From Isoptericola jiangsuensis (GTDB taxonomy: Bacteria; Actinomycetota; Actinomycetes; Actinomycetales; Cellulomonadaceae), in contig NZ_PDJJ01000001.1 in NCBI RefSeq assembly GCF_002563715.1, positions 1,612,001 through 1,676,000 on the forward strand: 64,000 bases of DNA, written 5' to 3'. Positions 18,089-26,636 of the stretch are shown here, in pieces; the stretch's first letter is position 1, and each line of letters opens with the position of its first letter. The translations under genes and the position numbers were made by a program. The notes beneath the pieces are model-generated. The model did not search any database, was not told the DNA's origin, and saw nothing but the letters and a program-made list of their open reading frames with translations.

Positions 18089-18122
18089 GGACCCACGCTA
18101 CACGTCCGGATAGGTTGGCACC
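18089..18122. promoter_or_regulatory. Compact divergent leaderless promoter
   Basis: Within 34 bases both outward promoters fit. Minus-strand TAGCGT (18095-18100) is six bases before the YbjN GTG at 18088. Plus-strand TAGGTT (18111-18116) is six bases before the GTG at 18123. The two -10 boxes are only ten bases apart, so polymerase should occupy one direction at a time. Confidence 0.6.
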
Positions 18123-18740
18123 GTGACCGTCCGCGCCGTCGTCCTGCCCGCCACCGCGCTGCTCGTCCCCGGGGCGGGGGGCGCGACCGGCGCCCTGCAG
18201 CCGCTGCGCGACGCCGTCCTGGCCGCCCTGGCCGAGGCCGCGACCACCACGCCCCGCCGGTGGGCCGTGCTCGCCGACGCGGCCGTCACGCGGCGCGACG
18301 CCCGCCGGGCCTCCCTGGCCGCGGCCGGCGTCGCCGACCGGTGGGTCCCCGCCCTGCCGCCCGCCCCGGCCGGGCCGTCCGACGCCGTCGCGGGGGTCGC
18401 CGCGTCCGTCGCGCTCTGGGCGGTCGCCGCCGTCGCCGGGCCCGGGGCGCTCGCGGACACGCGCGTCGTGGAGACGGGGCCGGGCGCGTCGCCGGCCGAC
18501 GTCGTCGCGGCCGCCGACGTCCTCGTCGGGGCCGACCTCCTCGTCGTGGCGTCGCCGGGGCCGCACGGACCCGCCGGCCCGGCGTCCGCCGTGCTCGCCG
18601 ACCTCGCCCGGCGCGGCGGGTGGAGCCCCCGCACCGCCACGGTCCGGGTCGACGCCCCCCACCTGCCGCCCGTCTACGAGGTCACCAGCTGGTCCACCCC
18701 GGCGGCCGCCGGGGACGGTGCGGCCGCCCACGCCGACTGA
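18123..18740 (+). CDS. Class III extradiol dioxygenase-like protein of unknown function
   Basis: A 205-residue Ala/Val/Pro-rich protein. Its N-terminus (VVLPATALLVPGAGGATGALQPLRDAV) and middle (LLVVASPGPHGP) resemble the actinobacterial family annotated as class III extradiol dioxygenase subunit B-like and found beside miaA. The real dioxygenases bind iron through two histidines and a glutamate; I cannot identify a full ligand set here, so catalysis is doubtful. The GTG at 18123 follows a TAGGTT box by six bases. The homology call rests on position and a short similarity. I regard the gene as real because it has its own promoter and fills the gap between miaB and miaA. Confidence 0.65.
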   Translation: MTVRAVVLPATALLVPGAGGATGALQPLRDAVLAALAEAATTTPRRWAVLADAAVTRRDARRASLAAAGVADRWVPALPPAPAGPSDAVAGVAASVALWAVAAVAGPGALADTRVVETGPGASPADVVAAADVLVGADLLVVASPGPHGPAGPASAVLADLARRGGWSPRTATVRVDAPHLPPVYEVTSWSTPAAAGDGAAAHAD

Positions 18741-18771
18741 CCGGGCCGGCCCTCGGACGGGACCGCGCGCC

Positions 18772-19233
18772 TCAGGACACGAACAGGCCGACGCCCGCGA
18801 GGACCAGCCAGAACCGGACGGCGCGGCCCACCAGGACCGTCGGCACGTACACGGCCAGCGGGACCCGCAGCGTCCCGGCCACGACGGCGATGATCATCAG
18901 CGGGGGGAACCCCACGAGCCCGGCGGCGAGCAGCACCCCGACCGTGAGCGCCGGGCGGCCGTTCACGCGCGCCTGCCAGCGCTCGAACGTCCGGCGGCGT
19001 TGCGGGTCGGCCAGCTTGCGCTGCACCCACGCGCTCTGCGTCGACCGGGCCGCGGCCTCGTACCAGACGACCTTGGCCGCCGTCTGGCCGACGGCCGCCG
19101 CCACGGCGAGCGCGACCGGGACCGCGGCGGCCGCCGGGCTCGCGGCCGCGAGCCCGCCGAGATACACCTCGATGCTGACGAACGGCACGAGCCCCGACAG
19201 GAAGCCGACGGCGAACGCGGACAGCAGGAGCAC
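18772..19233 (-). CDS. Small multi-pass membrane protein (VTT/YqaA-like)
   Basis: A 153-residue protein with four hydrophobic segments (about residues 2-28, 33-55, 98-117 and 127-150). The pattern SGLVPFVSIEVYLGGLAA near the N-terminus and the middle basic loop (ARSTQSAWVQRKLADPQRRRTFERW) resemble the small VTT-domain/YqaA proteins, which are related to DedA membrane proteins. It lacks the full DedA length. The GTG at 19233 follows a TACGCT box by six bases. A role in lipid or membrane homeostasis is only a guess from the family. Confidence 0.75.
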   Translation of the reverse strand: MLLLSAFAVGFLSGLVPFVSIEVYLGGLAAASPAAAAVPVALAVAAAVGQTAAKVVWYEAAARSTQSAWVQRKLADPQRRRTFERWQARVNGRPALTVGVLLAAGLVGFPPLMIIAVVAGTLRVPLAVYVPTVLVGRAVRFWLVLAGVGLFVS

Positions 19234-19280
19234 GCGCGAAGCGTAGCCCCGCCCCGGCGCGGACCACGTACCGTGGGCCC
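19234..19280. promoter_or_regulatory. Divergent leaderless promoters (membrane protein / miaA)
   Basis: Minus-strand TACGCT (19240-19245) lies six bases before the GTG at 19233. Plus-strand TACCGT (19269-19274) lies six bases before the miaA GTG at 19281. No ribosome-binding sequence precedes either start. Confidence 0.55.
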
Positions 19281-20261
19281 GTGATCGTCGCCGTCGTGGG
19301 ACCCACGGCCACCGGGAAGTCCGACCTCGCCCTCGACCTGGCCGAGGCCCTCGGCGCGCCCGCCGGCGCGGAGATCGTCAACGCGGACGCCTACCAGCTC
19401 TACCGCGGCATGGACGTCGGGACGGCGAAGGTGCCCGTCGCGGAGCGCCGCGGCGTCGTCCACCACCAGCTCGACGTGCTCGACCCGCTGCAGGACTCCT
19501 CCGTGGCCCGCTACCAGAGCGAGGCCCGCGCCGACGTCGCCGCGATCGCCGCGCGCGGGGCCCGCGCCGTCGTCGTCGGCGGGTCCGGGCTGTACGTCCG
19601 GGCCCTGCTCGACCACCTGGACTTCCCCGGCACCGACCCCGCGGTCCGCGCGCGCCTCGAGGAGCGCGCCGAGCGCGAGGGACGGCGCGCCCTGCACGCC
19701 GAGCTCGCCCGTCTCGACCCCGCCGCGGCGGACTCCATCGGCCCGCACAACACCCGCCGCATCGTCCGCGCGCTCGAGGTCATCGAGATCACCGGGGCGC
19801 CCTACACCGCCAACCTGCCGCGCCAGGAGTACGTCCGCCCCGCCGTGCAGATCGGCCTCGACTGCGACCGGACGACCCTCGACGCCCGCGTCGAGCGCCG
19901 TGTCGCGCACATGTGGGACGCGGGCCTCGTCGACGAGGTGCGGGCGCTCGCCTCCCCGGACCAGGGCGGCACCGGACCCGGGCTGGGGGTGACCGCCGCC
20001 CGCGCCGTCGGCTACGCCGAGCTGCTGCGCTGGTTCGCCGGGGAGGTCACCGAGGCCGAGGCGCGCGAGGCCGTCGTCGCGAACACCCGCCGCCTCGCCC
20101 GCAAGCAGATGGGATGGTTCGGCCGCGACCCGCGCGTGCACTGGCTCGACGCCGGCGCCGACGACCTGGTCGAGCAGGCGCTCGCGGTCGTCCGCGCGGC
20201 GGACGCGGGGGACCTCCCGGCGCCGGGTGAGGACCCCGTGCGCCGTAGTCTGGGCTCATGA
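19281..20261 (+). CDS. miaA: tRNA dimethylallyltransferase MiaA
   Basis: A 326-residue enzyme that transfers a dimethylallyl group from dimethylallyl diphosphate to A37 of UNN-reading tRNAs, the substrate later modified by MiaB. It begins with the P-loop GPTATGKS (residues 7-14), followed by NADAYQLYRGMDVGTAK (usual form N.DS.Q.Y), GGSGLYVRALL, HNTRRIVRALEVIEITGAP and the C-terminal ARKQMGWFGRDPRV. It is complete. The GTG start is six bases after TACCGT. Its last four bases overlap the dapF start (ATGA), linking tRNA modification and lysine/cell-wall metabolism in one transcript, as in many actinobacteria. Confidence 0.96.
   Translation: MIVAVVGPTATGKSDLALDLAEALGAPAGAEIVNADAYQLYRGMDVGTAKVPVAERRGVVHHQLDVLDPLQDSSVARYQSEARADVAAIAARGARAVVVGGSGLYVRALLDHLDFPGTDPAVRARLEERAEREGRRALHAELARLDPAAADSIGPHNTRRIVRALEVIEITGAPYTANLPRQEYVRPAVQIGLDCDRTTLDARVERRVAHMWDAGLVDEVRALASPDQGGTGPGLGVTAARAVGYAELLRWFAGEVTEAEAREAVVANTRRLARKQMGWFGRDPRVHWLDAGADDLVEQALAVVRAADAGDLPAPGEDPVRRSLGS
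20246..20257 (+). promoter_or_regulatory. Possible internal leaderless promoter for dapF
   Basis: TAGTCT at 20246-20251 lies exactly six bases before the dapF ATG at 20258, inside the miaA 3' end. It would allow dapF to be transcribed independently of miaA. Confidence 0.45.
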
Positions 20262-21193
20262 CGGTGCGTTTCACCAAGGGCCACGGCACGCAGAACGACT
20301 TCGTCCTGCTCGCCGACACGCGCGGCGACCTCGACCTCACCCCGGAGCGGGTGCGGCACCTCGCCGACCGCCGCAGCGGCGTGGGTGCGGACGGCGTCAT
20401 CCGCCTCGCGCCGACCGCCGCGGTGGCGCGCGACGGCGAGGGGGTCGCCGACGAGGTCCTCGCCGCCGAGCCCGACGCCATCTGGTTCATGGACTACCGC
20501 AACGCCGACGGGACCGTCGCCGAGATGTGCGGCAACGGGGTGCGGGTCTTCGCGGCGTTCGCCGAGTCCCTCGGGCTGGTCGACCTCGACGGCGGCGAGG
20601 AGCTGGTGCTCGGCACCCGCGGCGGCGTCAAGCGGGTCGTCAAGGAGCCCGGCGGCTGGTACGCCGTCGACATGGGCCTGTGGCACCTGCCCGGCGGGGC
20701 CGACGCCGCCGCGGCGGGCGCGGACGCCGCCGTCCGCGCCGCCGGGTGGGACGCGCCCCGCCCGGGCCTGTCGGTCGACCTCGGCAACCCCCACACCGTG
20801 GTCGCGCTGGCCCGCGCCGACGAGCTCGCCGCGCTGGACCTCACGACCGCGCCGCTGGTCGACCCCGTCCCGCCGCACGGCACCAACGTCGAGCTCGTCG
20901 TGCCGCTCGGCGAGGAGCCCGCCGCCGACGGCGTCGGCACCGTCGGGCGGCTGCGCATGCGCGTGCACGAGCGCGGCGTGGGGGAGACCCGCTCCTGCGG
21001 CACCGGTGCGTGCGCGGCCGCGCTCGCCGTGCGCACCTGGGCGGCCGCCGGCGCCGACGACCCCGCCGCCGTGCCCACCACGTGGTTCGTCGAGGTCCCG
21101 GGCGGCGAGGTCCGCGTGCGCCTGCTCGACGGCGGGCACGTCGAGCTGGCCGGACCCGCCGAGCTCGTCTTCAGCGGCGAGCTCGCGCTGTAG
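20258..21193 (+). CDS. dapF: Diaminopimelate epimerase DapF
   Basis: A 311-residue cofactor-independent epimerase that converts LL- to meso-diaminopimelate, the precursor of lysine. Two catalytic cysteines are visible: Cys91 in EMCGNGVRVFAAF and Cys247 in RSCGTGACAAALA. KGHGTQNDFV at the N-terminus and DLGNPHTVV in the middle also fit. Since the MurE of this genome does not show the diaminopimelate motif, DapF here probably serves lysine synthesis rather than direct cell-wall use. It overlaps miaA by four bases and the next gene by one base (TAGTG at 21191-21195). Confidence 0.96.
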   Translation: MTVRFTKGHGTQNDFVLLADTRGDLDLTPERVRHLADRRSGVGADGVIRLAPTAAVARDGEGVADEVLAAEPDAIWFMDYRNADGTVAEMCGNGVRVFAAFAESLGLVDLDGGEELVLGTRGGVKRVVKEPGGWYAVDMGLWHLPGGADAAAAGADAAVRAAGWDAPRPGLSVDLGNPHTVVALARADELAALDLTTAPLVDPVPPHGTNVELVVPLGEEPAADGVGTVGRLRMRVHERGVGETRSCGTGACAAALAVRTWAAAGADDPAAVPTTWFVEVPGGEVRVRLLDGGHVELAGPAELVFSGELAL

Positions 21194-22302
21194 TGCCCGA
21201 GACCGCGGAGATCGCCCGTGCGGCGTCGCTCGTGCTGGGCGCCGAACTGCTCGACGCCGCCGACCTCGGCGGATCGACCCGCTCGACCGTCATGCGCTGC
21301 CGCGTCGACGACCCCGCCCGGACCGGGCACGCGACGGTCGTGGTCAAGCAGTTCCACGGCGACGACGACGGCGGCTACGTCCGTGAGGCCGCCGGACTGC
21401 GTCTCCTCGACCGGACGCCCGACCTGCTGGCGCATGACGACGAACGCCGGCTGCTCGTCATGACCGACCTGGGCGACCCACCCACGCTCGCCGACCTGCT
21501 GCTGGGTGCGGACCGCGCACGGGCGTGGGCCGGAGCGGCGTCCTGGGCGCGCGCCCTCGGCCGCCTCGCCGCGAGTGGGTCGCGGCCCGGCGCGGCGGCT
21601 CGCGCAGCGCTCGCCGGGCGGGAGTGGGACCTGCGCGGCGACGTCACCGTGGGTGCCACCCGCCTCGGCGAGCTGCTCGACGGTGCCGTCGACACCGCCG
21701 CTCTGGTGGCCGAGGCCGTCGGTCTCGCCGATCGGTGCGCGGCGACCGGTCGGCTCGTCCTCGCCCCGTCCGACGCGTGCCCCGACAACGCCGTGCTGCG
21801 CGAGGACGGCTGGTGGTTCCTCGACCTGGAGGGCACGGCCGTCCAGCCGGTCGCGCTCGTCGCCGCGTACGCGATGATGCCGTTCGCCACGTGCTGGTGC
21901 GTCTTCGACCCGCCGCCCGATCTGACCGGGACGCTGCTCACGGAGCTCACCGCCGGGCTGGTCGAGCAGGCGCCGGACCTCGTGCCCGCCCAGGGTTGGA
22001 GCCAGGAGGTCGAGGCGGCGTCCGCGACCTACGTGCTCGCCCTGACCGGCTGGCTCTGGGAGTCCACGCTCGCCGGGCGCGAGCACGTCGGCCCGCCGGG
22101 ACGCTCACCGTCCTACCGCCAGCTCGTCACTGGCCGCTGGCGCTGGGCCGCTACCGCCCTGCGCGAGGTCGCGCCGCGAACCGCTGCGGCGTGCGCCCTC
22201 GCGGCACGCCGGGCGTGGGAGACGTGGGGGAGCGAGGTCGAGACCACGGGCTACCCGGCGTTCGCGGACCCAGCCGCGGGACCTGCCCCGCTCAGCGTGT
22301 GA
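21193..22302 (+). CDS. Phosphotransferase-fold (APH/kinase-like) protein of unknown substrate
   Basis: A 369-residue soluble protein with the aminoglycoside-phosphotransferase/protein-kinase fold. An ATP-lysine candidate lies in TVVVKQFHGDDDGGYVREAAGLRLL (near residues 40-65). The catalytic loop reads LAPSDACPDNAVLREDGWWFLDLEG, with Asp and Asn of the D-x4-N type and DLE in place of the metal-binding DxD. No resistance gene family is recognisable, and small-molecule kinase activity is only inferred. The GTG start overlaps the dapF stop by one base, so it is expressed with miaA-dapF. The last 11 bases overlap the convergent methyltransferase gene. Confidence 0.75.
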   Translation: MPETAEIARAASLVLGAELLDAADLGGSTRSTVMRCRVDDPARTGHATVVVKQFHGDDDGGYVREAAGLRLLDRTPDLLAHDDERRLLVMTDLGDPPTLADLLLGADRARAWAGAASWARALGRLAASGSRPGAAARAALAGREWDLRGDVTVGATRLGELLDGAVDTAALVAEAVGLADRCAATGRLVLAPSDACPDNAVLREDGWWFLDLEGTAVQPVALVAAYAMMPFATCWCVFDPPPDLTGTLLTELTAGLVEQAPDLVPAQGWSQEVEAASATYVLALTGWLWESTLAGREHVGPPGRSPSYRQLVTGRWRWAATALREVAPRTAAACALAARRAWETWGSEVETTGYPAFADPAAGPAPLSV

Positions 22303-22900
22303 CGTGCAGCACGCGGAACCCCTTGGACGACGCCGCCCGCCGGGTGGGCAGGCCCAGCTCGTCCTCGATCCAGCGGGCCAGGGAGTCCGACCCGAGGTTC
22401 TTCTGGACGACCATCCACGCGCCGCCGGCGGCGTCGCCGGACGGGGCGAGCCGGGGGAGCCAGTGCGCGAGCATGTCGTGCAGCACGCTCTTGCCCACCC
22501 GGATCGGCGGGTTCGACCACAGCGCGGCGAACACGACGTCGTCGGGCACCTCGTCGGGGGCGCAGGCGTGCACGCGGTCCGCGACGCCGAGCCCGGCGGC
22601 GTTGCGTCGCACCAGGTCCAGCGCCCGCCGGTTGACGTCGACGGCCCACACCGTGGTCGCGGGGTTCTCCAGGGCGGCGGTCAGCGCGAGCGGGCCCCAG
22701 CCGCAGCCGAGGTCCAGCAGGTCGCCCGGGGGCGGCGCGGGCAGCTCCTCCAGCAGCACCCGCGTGCCCTTGTCGACGCCGCCGGGGGAGAAGATGCCGC
22801 CCGCGACCTCCACCTGCACCGGGCGCCCGGCGAGGCGGACCTCGATCCGGCGGCGCTCGGCGTCGGAGGCGGGCTCGGCCGTGAAGTAGTGGTCGCTCAC
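22292..22900 (-). CDS. RsmC/RlmG-like class I SAM-dependent methyltransferase
   Basis: A 202-residue methyltransferase of the MTS (small) domain family. The SAM site is LLDLGCGWGPLAL, and the target-base motif is SNPPIRVGK (the NPP(F/Y/I)H-x-G type used on exocyclic amines of guanine). This suggests an rRNA guanine-N2 methyltransferase such as RsmC, although the duplicated N-terminal half of E. coli RsmC is missing. The GTG at 22900 follows TACGAT (22907-22912) by six bases, supporting this start over longer frames. Confidence 0.85.
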   Translation of the reverse strand: MSDHYFTAEPASDAERRRIEVRLAGRPVQVEVAGGIFSPGGVDKGTRVLLEELPAPPPGDLLDLGCGWGPLALTAALENPATTVWAVDVNRRALDLVRRNAAGLGVADRVHACAPDEVPDDVVFAALWSNPPIRVGKSVLHDMLAHWLPRLAPSGDAAGGAWMVVQKNLGSDSLARWIEDELGLPTRRAASSKGFRVLHVTR

Positions 22901-22983
22901 GCCCGCATCGTAATTGGCTTCGGACGGGACGTTCCGGCGTGGGAAACTTGTTGTACCCACGCACGCCACCCGAGAGGAACACC
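22901..22983. promoter_or_regulatory. Divergent promoter region, methyltransferase / hflX
   Basis: Minus-strand TACGAT (22907-22912) is six bases before the methyltransferase GTG at 22900. For hflX a TACCCA candidate lies near 22955 with a conventional leader ending in the ribosome-binding sequence GAGAGGA (22972-22978). The region is locally AT-richer than its surroundings. Confidence 0.5.
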
Positions 22984-24531
22984 TTGACCCACATCCCCAC
23001 CGGCCCCGAGCAGCCCGCCGCGCCGTCCGACGACCCCACCGAGCGGACCGCCGCACCGGCGCGCGACGCGCAGGCGATCGCGGACGACGTCGTGGCGCGG
23101 GTCCTCGCCCGGGCGGGGACGGCGCGCGCCGAGGGCGGGACCGTCCACTCCGTGCACGACGGCGACCAGCTCGACCTCGCCGAGCGGTCCGCCCTGCGCC
23201 GGGTGGCGAACCTGTCGACCGAGCTCGAGGACGTCACCGAGGTCGAGTACCGCCAGCTCCGCCTGGAGAAGGTCGTGCTCGTCGGCACCTACCCGGGTGG
23301 CGAGGCCGCCGCCCGCGAGGCCGAGGTGTCGCTGCGCGAGCTCGCCGCGCTCGCCGAGACCGCCGGGTCCCAGGTGCTCGACGGCATCCTGCAGAAGCGC
23401 GCCAAGCCGGACCCCGGCACCTTCCTCGGCTCCGGCAAGGCCGCCGACCTCGCCGACGTCGTCGCCGCCACCGGCGCGGACACGGTCGTCGTCGACACCG
23501 AGCTCGCGCCGTCCCAGCGTCGCGGGCTGGAGGACATCGTCAAGGTGAAGGTCGTCGACCGCACCGCGCTGATCCTCGACATCTTCGCCCAGCACGCCAA
23601 GTCCCGGGAGGGCAAGGCCCAGGTCGAGCTCGCCCAGCTCGAGTACCTCCTGCCGCGCCTGCGCGGCTGGGGCGAGTCCATGTCCCGCCAGGCCGGTGGC
23701 CAGGTGGGCGGCGCGGGCGCCGGCATGGGTTCCCGCGGACCCGGCGAGACGAAGATCGAGCTCGACCGTCGCCGCATCCGCAACCGCATGGCCAAGCTCC
23801 GTCGCGAGATCGCCGCGATGGCGCCCGGCCGCGAGACCAAGCGGCTCGACCGGCGCCGCCACGCCATCCCCGGCGTCGCCATCGCCGGCTACACCAACGC
23901 CGGCAAGTCGTCGCTGCTCAACGCGCTCACCGACGCGGGCGTCCTCGTGGAGAACGCGCTGTTCGCCACCCTCGACCCCACGGTGCGGCGCGCCCGGACC
24001 GACGACGGCCGTGTCTACACGCTCGCCGACACCGTCGGGTTCGTCCGGCACCTGCCCCACCAGCTCGTCGAGGCGTTCCGCTCCACCCTGGAGGAGGTCG
24101 GCGACGCCGACCTGCTGCTGCACGTCGTGGACGCCTCCCACCCGGACCCCGAGGGGCAGATCGCCGCGGTCCGCGAGGTCATGGCGGACATCCCCGGCGT
24201 CGAGGACGTGCCCGAGGTCGTCGTGCTCAACAAGGCGGACGTCGCCGACCCCGCCGTGATCGGCCGGGTGCAGCGCCGCGAGCGGCGCACCGTCGTGGTG
24301 TCCGCGCACTCCGGGGAGGGCATCGCCGAGCTGCGCGCCCTCATCGCCGACGAGCTCCCGCGACCCGCCGTCGAGATCGACCTCGTCGTCCCGTACTCGC
24401 GCGGCGACCTCGTGCACCGCGTGCACGAGAACGGGGAGCTCACGGGTGAGGAGCACCTCGCCGAGGGCACCCGGCTGCGCGGTCGCGTCGACGCGGCGCT
24501 CGCCGCCGAGCTGGAGCGGGTCGCGGTCTGA
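22984..24531 (+). CDS. hflX: Ribosome-splitting GTPase HflX
   Basis: A 515-residue GTPase that binds 50S subunits and splits stalled 70S ribosomes under stress. The order is typical: an N-terminal HflX domain with the glycine-rich linker QAGGQVGGAGAGMGSRGPGE, a helical region, then the G domain with G1 GYTNAGKS, G3 DTVGF and G4 NKAD. A short C-terminal domain ends at VAV. I chose the TTG at 22984 since GAGAGGA is positioned five bases upstream; a GTG at 22939 without a ribosome-binding site would add 15 residues. Confidence 0.94.
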   Translation: MTHIPTGPEQPAAPSDDPTERTAAPARDAQAIADDVVARVLARAGTARAEGGTVHSVHDGDQLDLAERSALRRVANLSTELEDVTEVEYRQLRLEKVVLVGTYPGGEAAAREAEVSLRELAALAETAGSQVLDGILQKRAKPDPGTFLGSGKAADLADVVAATGADTVVVDTELAPSQRRGLEDIVKVKVVDRTALILDIFAQHAKSREGKAQVELAQLEYLLPRLRGWGESMSRQAGGQVGGAGAGMGSRGPGETKIELDRRRIRNRMAKLRREIAAMAPGRETKRLDRRRHAIPGVAIAGYTNAGKSSLLNALTDAGVLVENALFATLDPTVRRARTDDGRVYTLADTVGFVRHLPHQLVEAFRSTLEEVGDADLLLHVVDASHPDPEGQIAAVREVMADIPGVEDVPEVVVLNKADVADPAVIGRVQRRERRTVVVSAHSGEGIAELRALIADELPRPAVEIDLVVPYSRGDLVHRVHENGELTGEEHLAEGTRLRGRVDAALAAELERVAV

Positions 24532-24571
24532 CCCGCGCCCCCGCGGCGGCGTCGACGTCGGGGGACGCCCG

Positions 24572-24583
24572 TAGGATCGACCG
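24572..24583 (+). promoter_or_regulatory. Leaderless promoter of the DinG-like helicase gene
   Basis: TAGGAT at 24572-24577 lies six bases before the GTG at 24584. There is no ribosome-binding site. Confidence 0.55.
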
Positions 24584-26626
24584 GTGACCTCCCCCGACAC
24601 CTCCGCCGCCCTCGCCGACGCCCTGCCGGGGGCGGTCGAGCTGCTCGAGGCCGCCGTCGGCGCGCTCGGCGGCTCGCCCCGCGAGGGGCAGTCGCGGATG
24701 GCGGCCGAGGTCGCCGAGTCGTTCGAGACGGGGCGCCACCTGCTGGTCCAGGCCGGCACGGGCACCGGCAAGTCGCTCGGGTACCTCGTGCCCGCCGTGC
24801 GGCACGCGGTCGGCGCCGGGGAGCGGGTCGTGGTCTCCACGGCGACGCTCGCCCTCCAGCGGCAGGTCGTCACGCGGGACCTCCCGCTCGTGGTGGACGC
24901 CGTGGGCCCGCTGCTGCCGCGGCAGCCGCACGTGGCGCTGCTCAAGGGCTGGCACAACTACCTGTGCCTCCACAAGGTCGCCGGGGGCTACCCGGACGCC
25001 GACGCCACGCTGTTCGACCTCGACCCCGACCCGGGCCCGGGGGAGGGCTCCGCCGCGGAGCAGCACCCCGCCCCCGGGGCGGGTGACGGCGGCGCGGCAC
25101 GCCTCGCCGACCACGTCCGCCGCCTGCACGCCTGGGCGCAGGAGTCCGACACGGGCGACCGGGACGACCTGGTCCCCGGCGTCCCCGACAAGGCGTGGCG
25201 GCAGGTGTCGGTGACCTCCCTGGAGTGCCTGGGGCAGCGGTGCCCCCTCGTCGACGACTGCTTCGCCGAGCACGCCCGGCAGCAGGCGCGCGAGGCCGAC
25301 GTCGTCGTCACCAACCACGCGATGCTCGGCATCGCGGCGTCGGGCAACCCGAACGTGCTGCCCGAGCACGCGGTGCTGGTCGTCGACGAGGCCCACGAGC
25401 TGACCGACCGCATCACGTCGTCGGCGACGGTCGACCTGTCCGGTGGCACCGTCGAGCACGCGGCACGGCTCACGCGCCGCCACGGCGGGGTCGCGACCGA
25501 GGACCTCGACACCGCCGCCCAGTCGCTCGCGCACCTGCTCACCCAGGTCCCCGCCGAGCGTTTCCCGCTCGGCCTGCCCGACGACCTGCGCACCGCCGTG
25601 GGCGCGGTGCGCGACGAGGCCCGCGCCCTGCTCACGGCCCTCAAGCCGGAGGCGAACGCGGAGCCCGACCCGGGCGTGAAGATGGCGCAGTCCGCGATGC
25701 TGCAGCTCTTCGAGGTGGCCGAGCGCATGACCGCACAGGACACCTCCGCCGACGTGCTGTGGTGCTCGCGTCCGCCCGCCGACGCCGCGTGGGGCGACGG
25801 GATCGCGCGGCTCCACGCGGCACCCCTCGCCGTGGCGGGACTCGTGCGCGACCAGCTCCTCGGGGAGCGCACCGCCGTGCTCACCTCCGCGACGCTCGCG
25901 CTCGGCGGCAGCTTCGACCCCGTCGCACGCTCCCTCGGCCTGGGCGCGGCCGCGCAGGACAGCTCCTGGCGCGGCCTCGACGTCGGCAGCCCCTTCGACT
26001 ACCCGCGCCAGGGGATCTGCTACGTCGCCAAGCACCTGCCCGCGCCCGGGCGCGAGCCGACCACCGAGGCCCAGCTCGACGAGATCGCGGGCCTGATCGA
26101 GGCGGCCGGCGGGCGGACGCTGGGCCTGTTCTCGTCGCGCCGCGCCGCCACCGCCGCCGCCGAGGCGATGCGGGCACGGCTCGACCTGCCCGTCCTGTGC
26201 CAGGGCGACGACCAGCTGCCGAGCCTCGTGCGGACGTTCGCCGAGGACCCGGCGACCTCGCTGTTCGGCACCCTGTCGCTGTGGCAGGGGGTCGACGTGC
26301 CCGGCGACTCCTGCCGCCTCGTCATCATCGACCGCATCCCGTTCCCGCGGCCCGACGACCCCGTCAAGGCCGCCCGCGCCCGCGCCGTGGAGGAGGCGGG
26401 CGGCAACGGGTTCATGCAGGTCGCCGCGCAGCACGCGGCGCTGCTGCTCGCGCAGGGCGCGGGCCGGCTCGTGCGCACGGCGACGGACCGGGGTGTCGTC
26501 GCCGTCCTCGACCCGCGGCTGGTGACCGCCCGCTACGGCACGTTCCTGGTGCGGTCCATGCCGGACTTCTGGCGGACCACCGACCAAGGTGTGGTCCGGG
26601 CTGCGTTGCGTCGGCTGGACGTCTAG
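24584..26626 (+). CDS. XPD/DinG-family ATP-dependent DNA helicase with iron-sulfur cysteines
   Basis: A 680-residue superfamily-2 helicase of the DinG/XPD type, which unwinds 5'-to-3' and removes R-loops and replication roadblocks. Walker A is AGTGTGKS (near residue 60) and motif II is VVDEAHEL. Four cysteines (Cys128, Cys215, Cys220, Cys226) sit between these motifs with the spacing expected for a 4Fe-4S cluster. Motif VI-type sequence QGAGRLVR is near the end. The E. coli form has an SOS link; here I see no LexA box upstream. Its neighbour hflX ends 52 bases earlier. Confidence 0.92.
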   Translation: MTSPDTSAALADALPGAVELLEAAVGALGGSPREGQSRMAAEVAESFETGRHLLVQAGTGTGKSLGYLVPAVRHAVGAGERVVVSTATLALQRQVVTRDLPLVVDAVGPLLPRQPHVALLKGWHNYLCLHKVAGGYPDADATLFDLDPDPGPGEGSAAEQHPAPGAGDGGAARLADHVRRLHAWAQESDTGDRDDLVPGVPDKAWRQVSVTSLECLGQRCPLVDDCFAEHARQQAREADVVVTNHAMLGIAASGNPNVLPEHAVLVVDEAHELTDRITSSATVDLSGGTVEHAARLTRRHGGVATEDLDTAAQSLAHLLTQVPAERFPLGLPDDLRTAVGAVRDEARALLTALKPEANAEPDPGVKMAQSAMLQLFEVAERMTAQDTSADVLWCSRPPADAAWGDGIARLHAAPLAVAGLVRDQLLGERTAVLTSATLALGGSFDPVARSLGLGAAAQDSSWRGLDVGSPFDYPRQGICYVAKHLPAPGREPTTEAQLDEIAGLIEAAGGRTLGLFSSRRAATAAAEAMRARLDLPVLCQGDDQLPSLVRTFAEDPATSLFGTLSLWQGVDVPGDSCRLVIIDRIPFPRPDDPVKAARARAVEEAGGNGFMQVAAQHAALLLAQGAGRLVRTATDRGVVAVLDPRLVTARYGTFLVRSMPDFWRTTDQGVVRAALRRLDV

Positions 26627-26636
26627 GTTGGGCCCC
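26624..26636 (+). promoter_or_regulatory. Leaderless promoter of ldh
   Basis: TAGGTT at 26624-26629 lies seven bases before the GTG at 26637. It overlaps the stop codon of the helicase gene. Confidence 0.55.
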
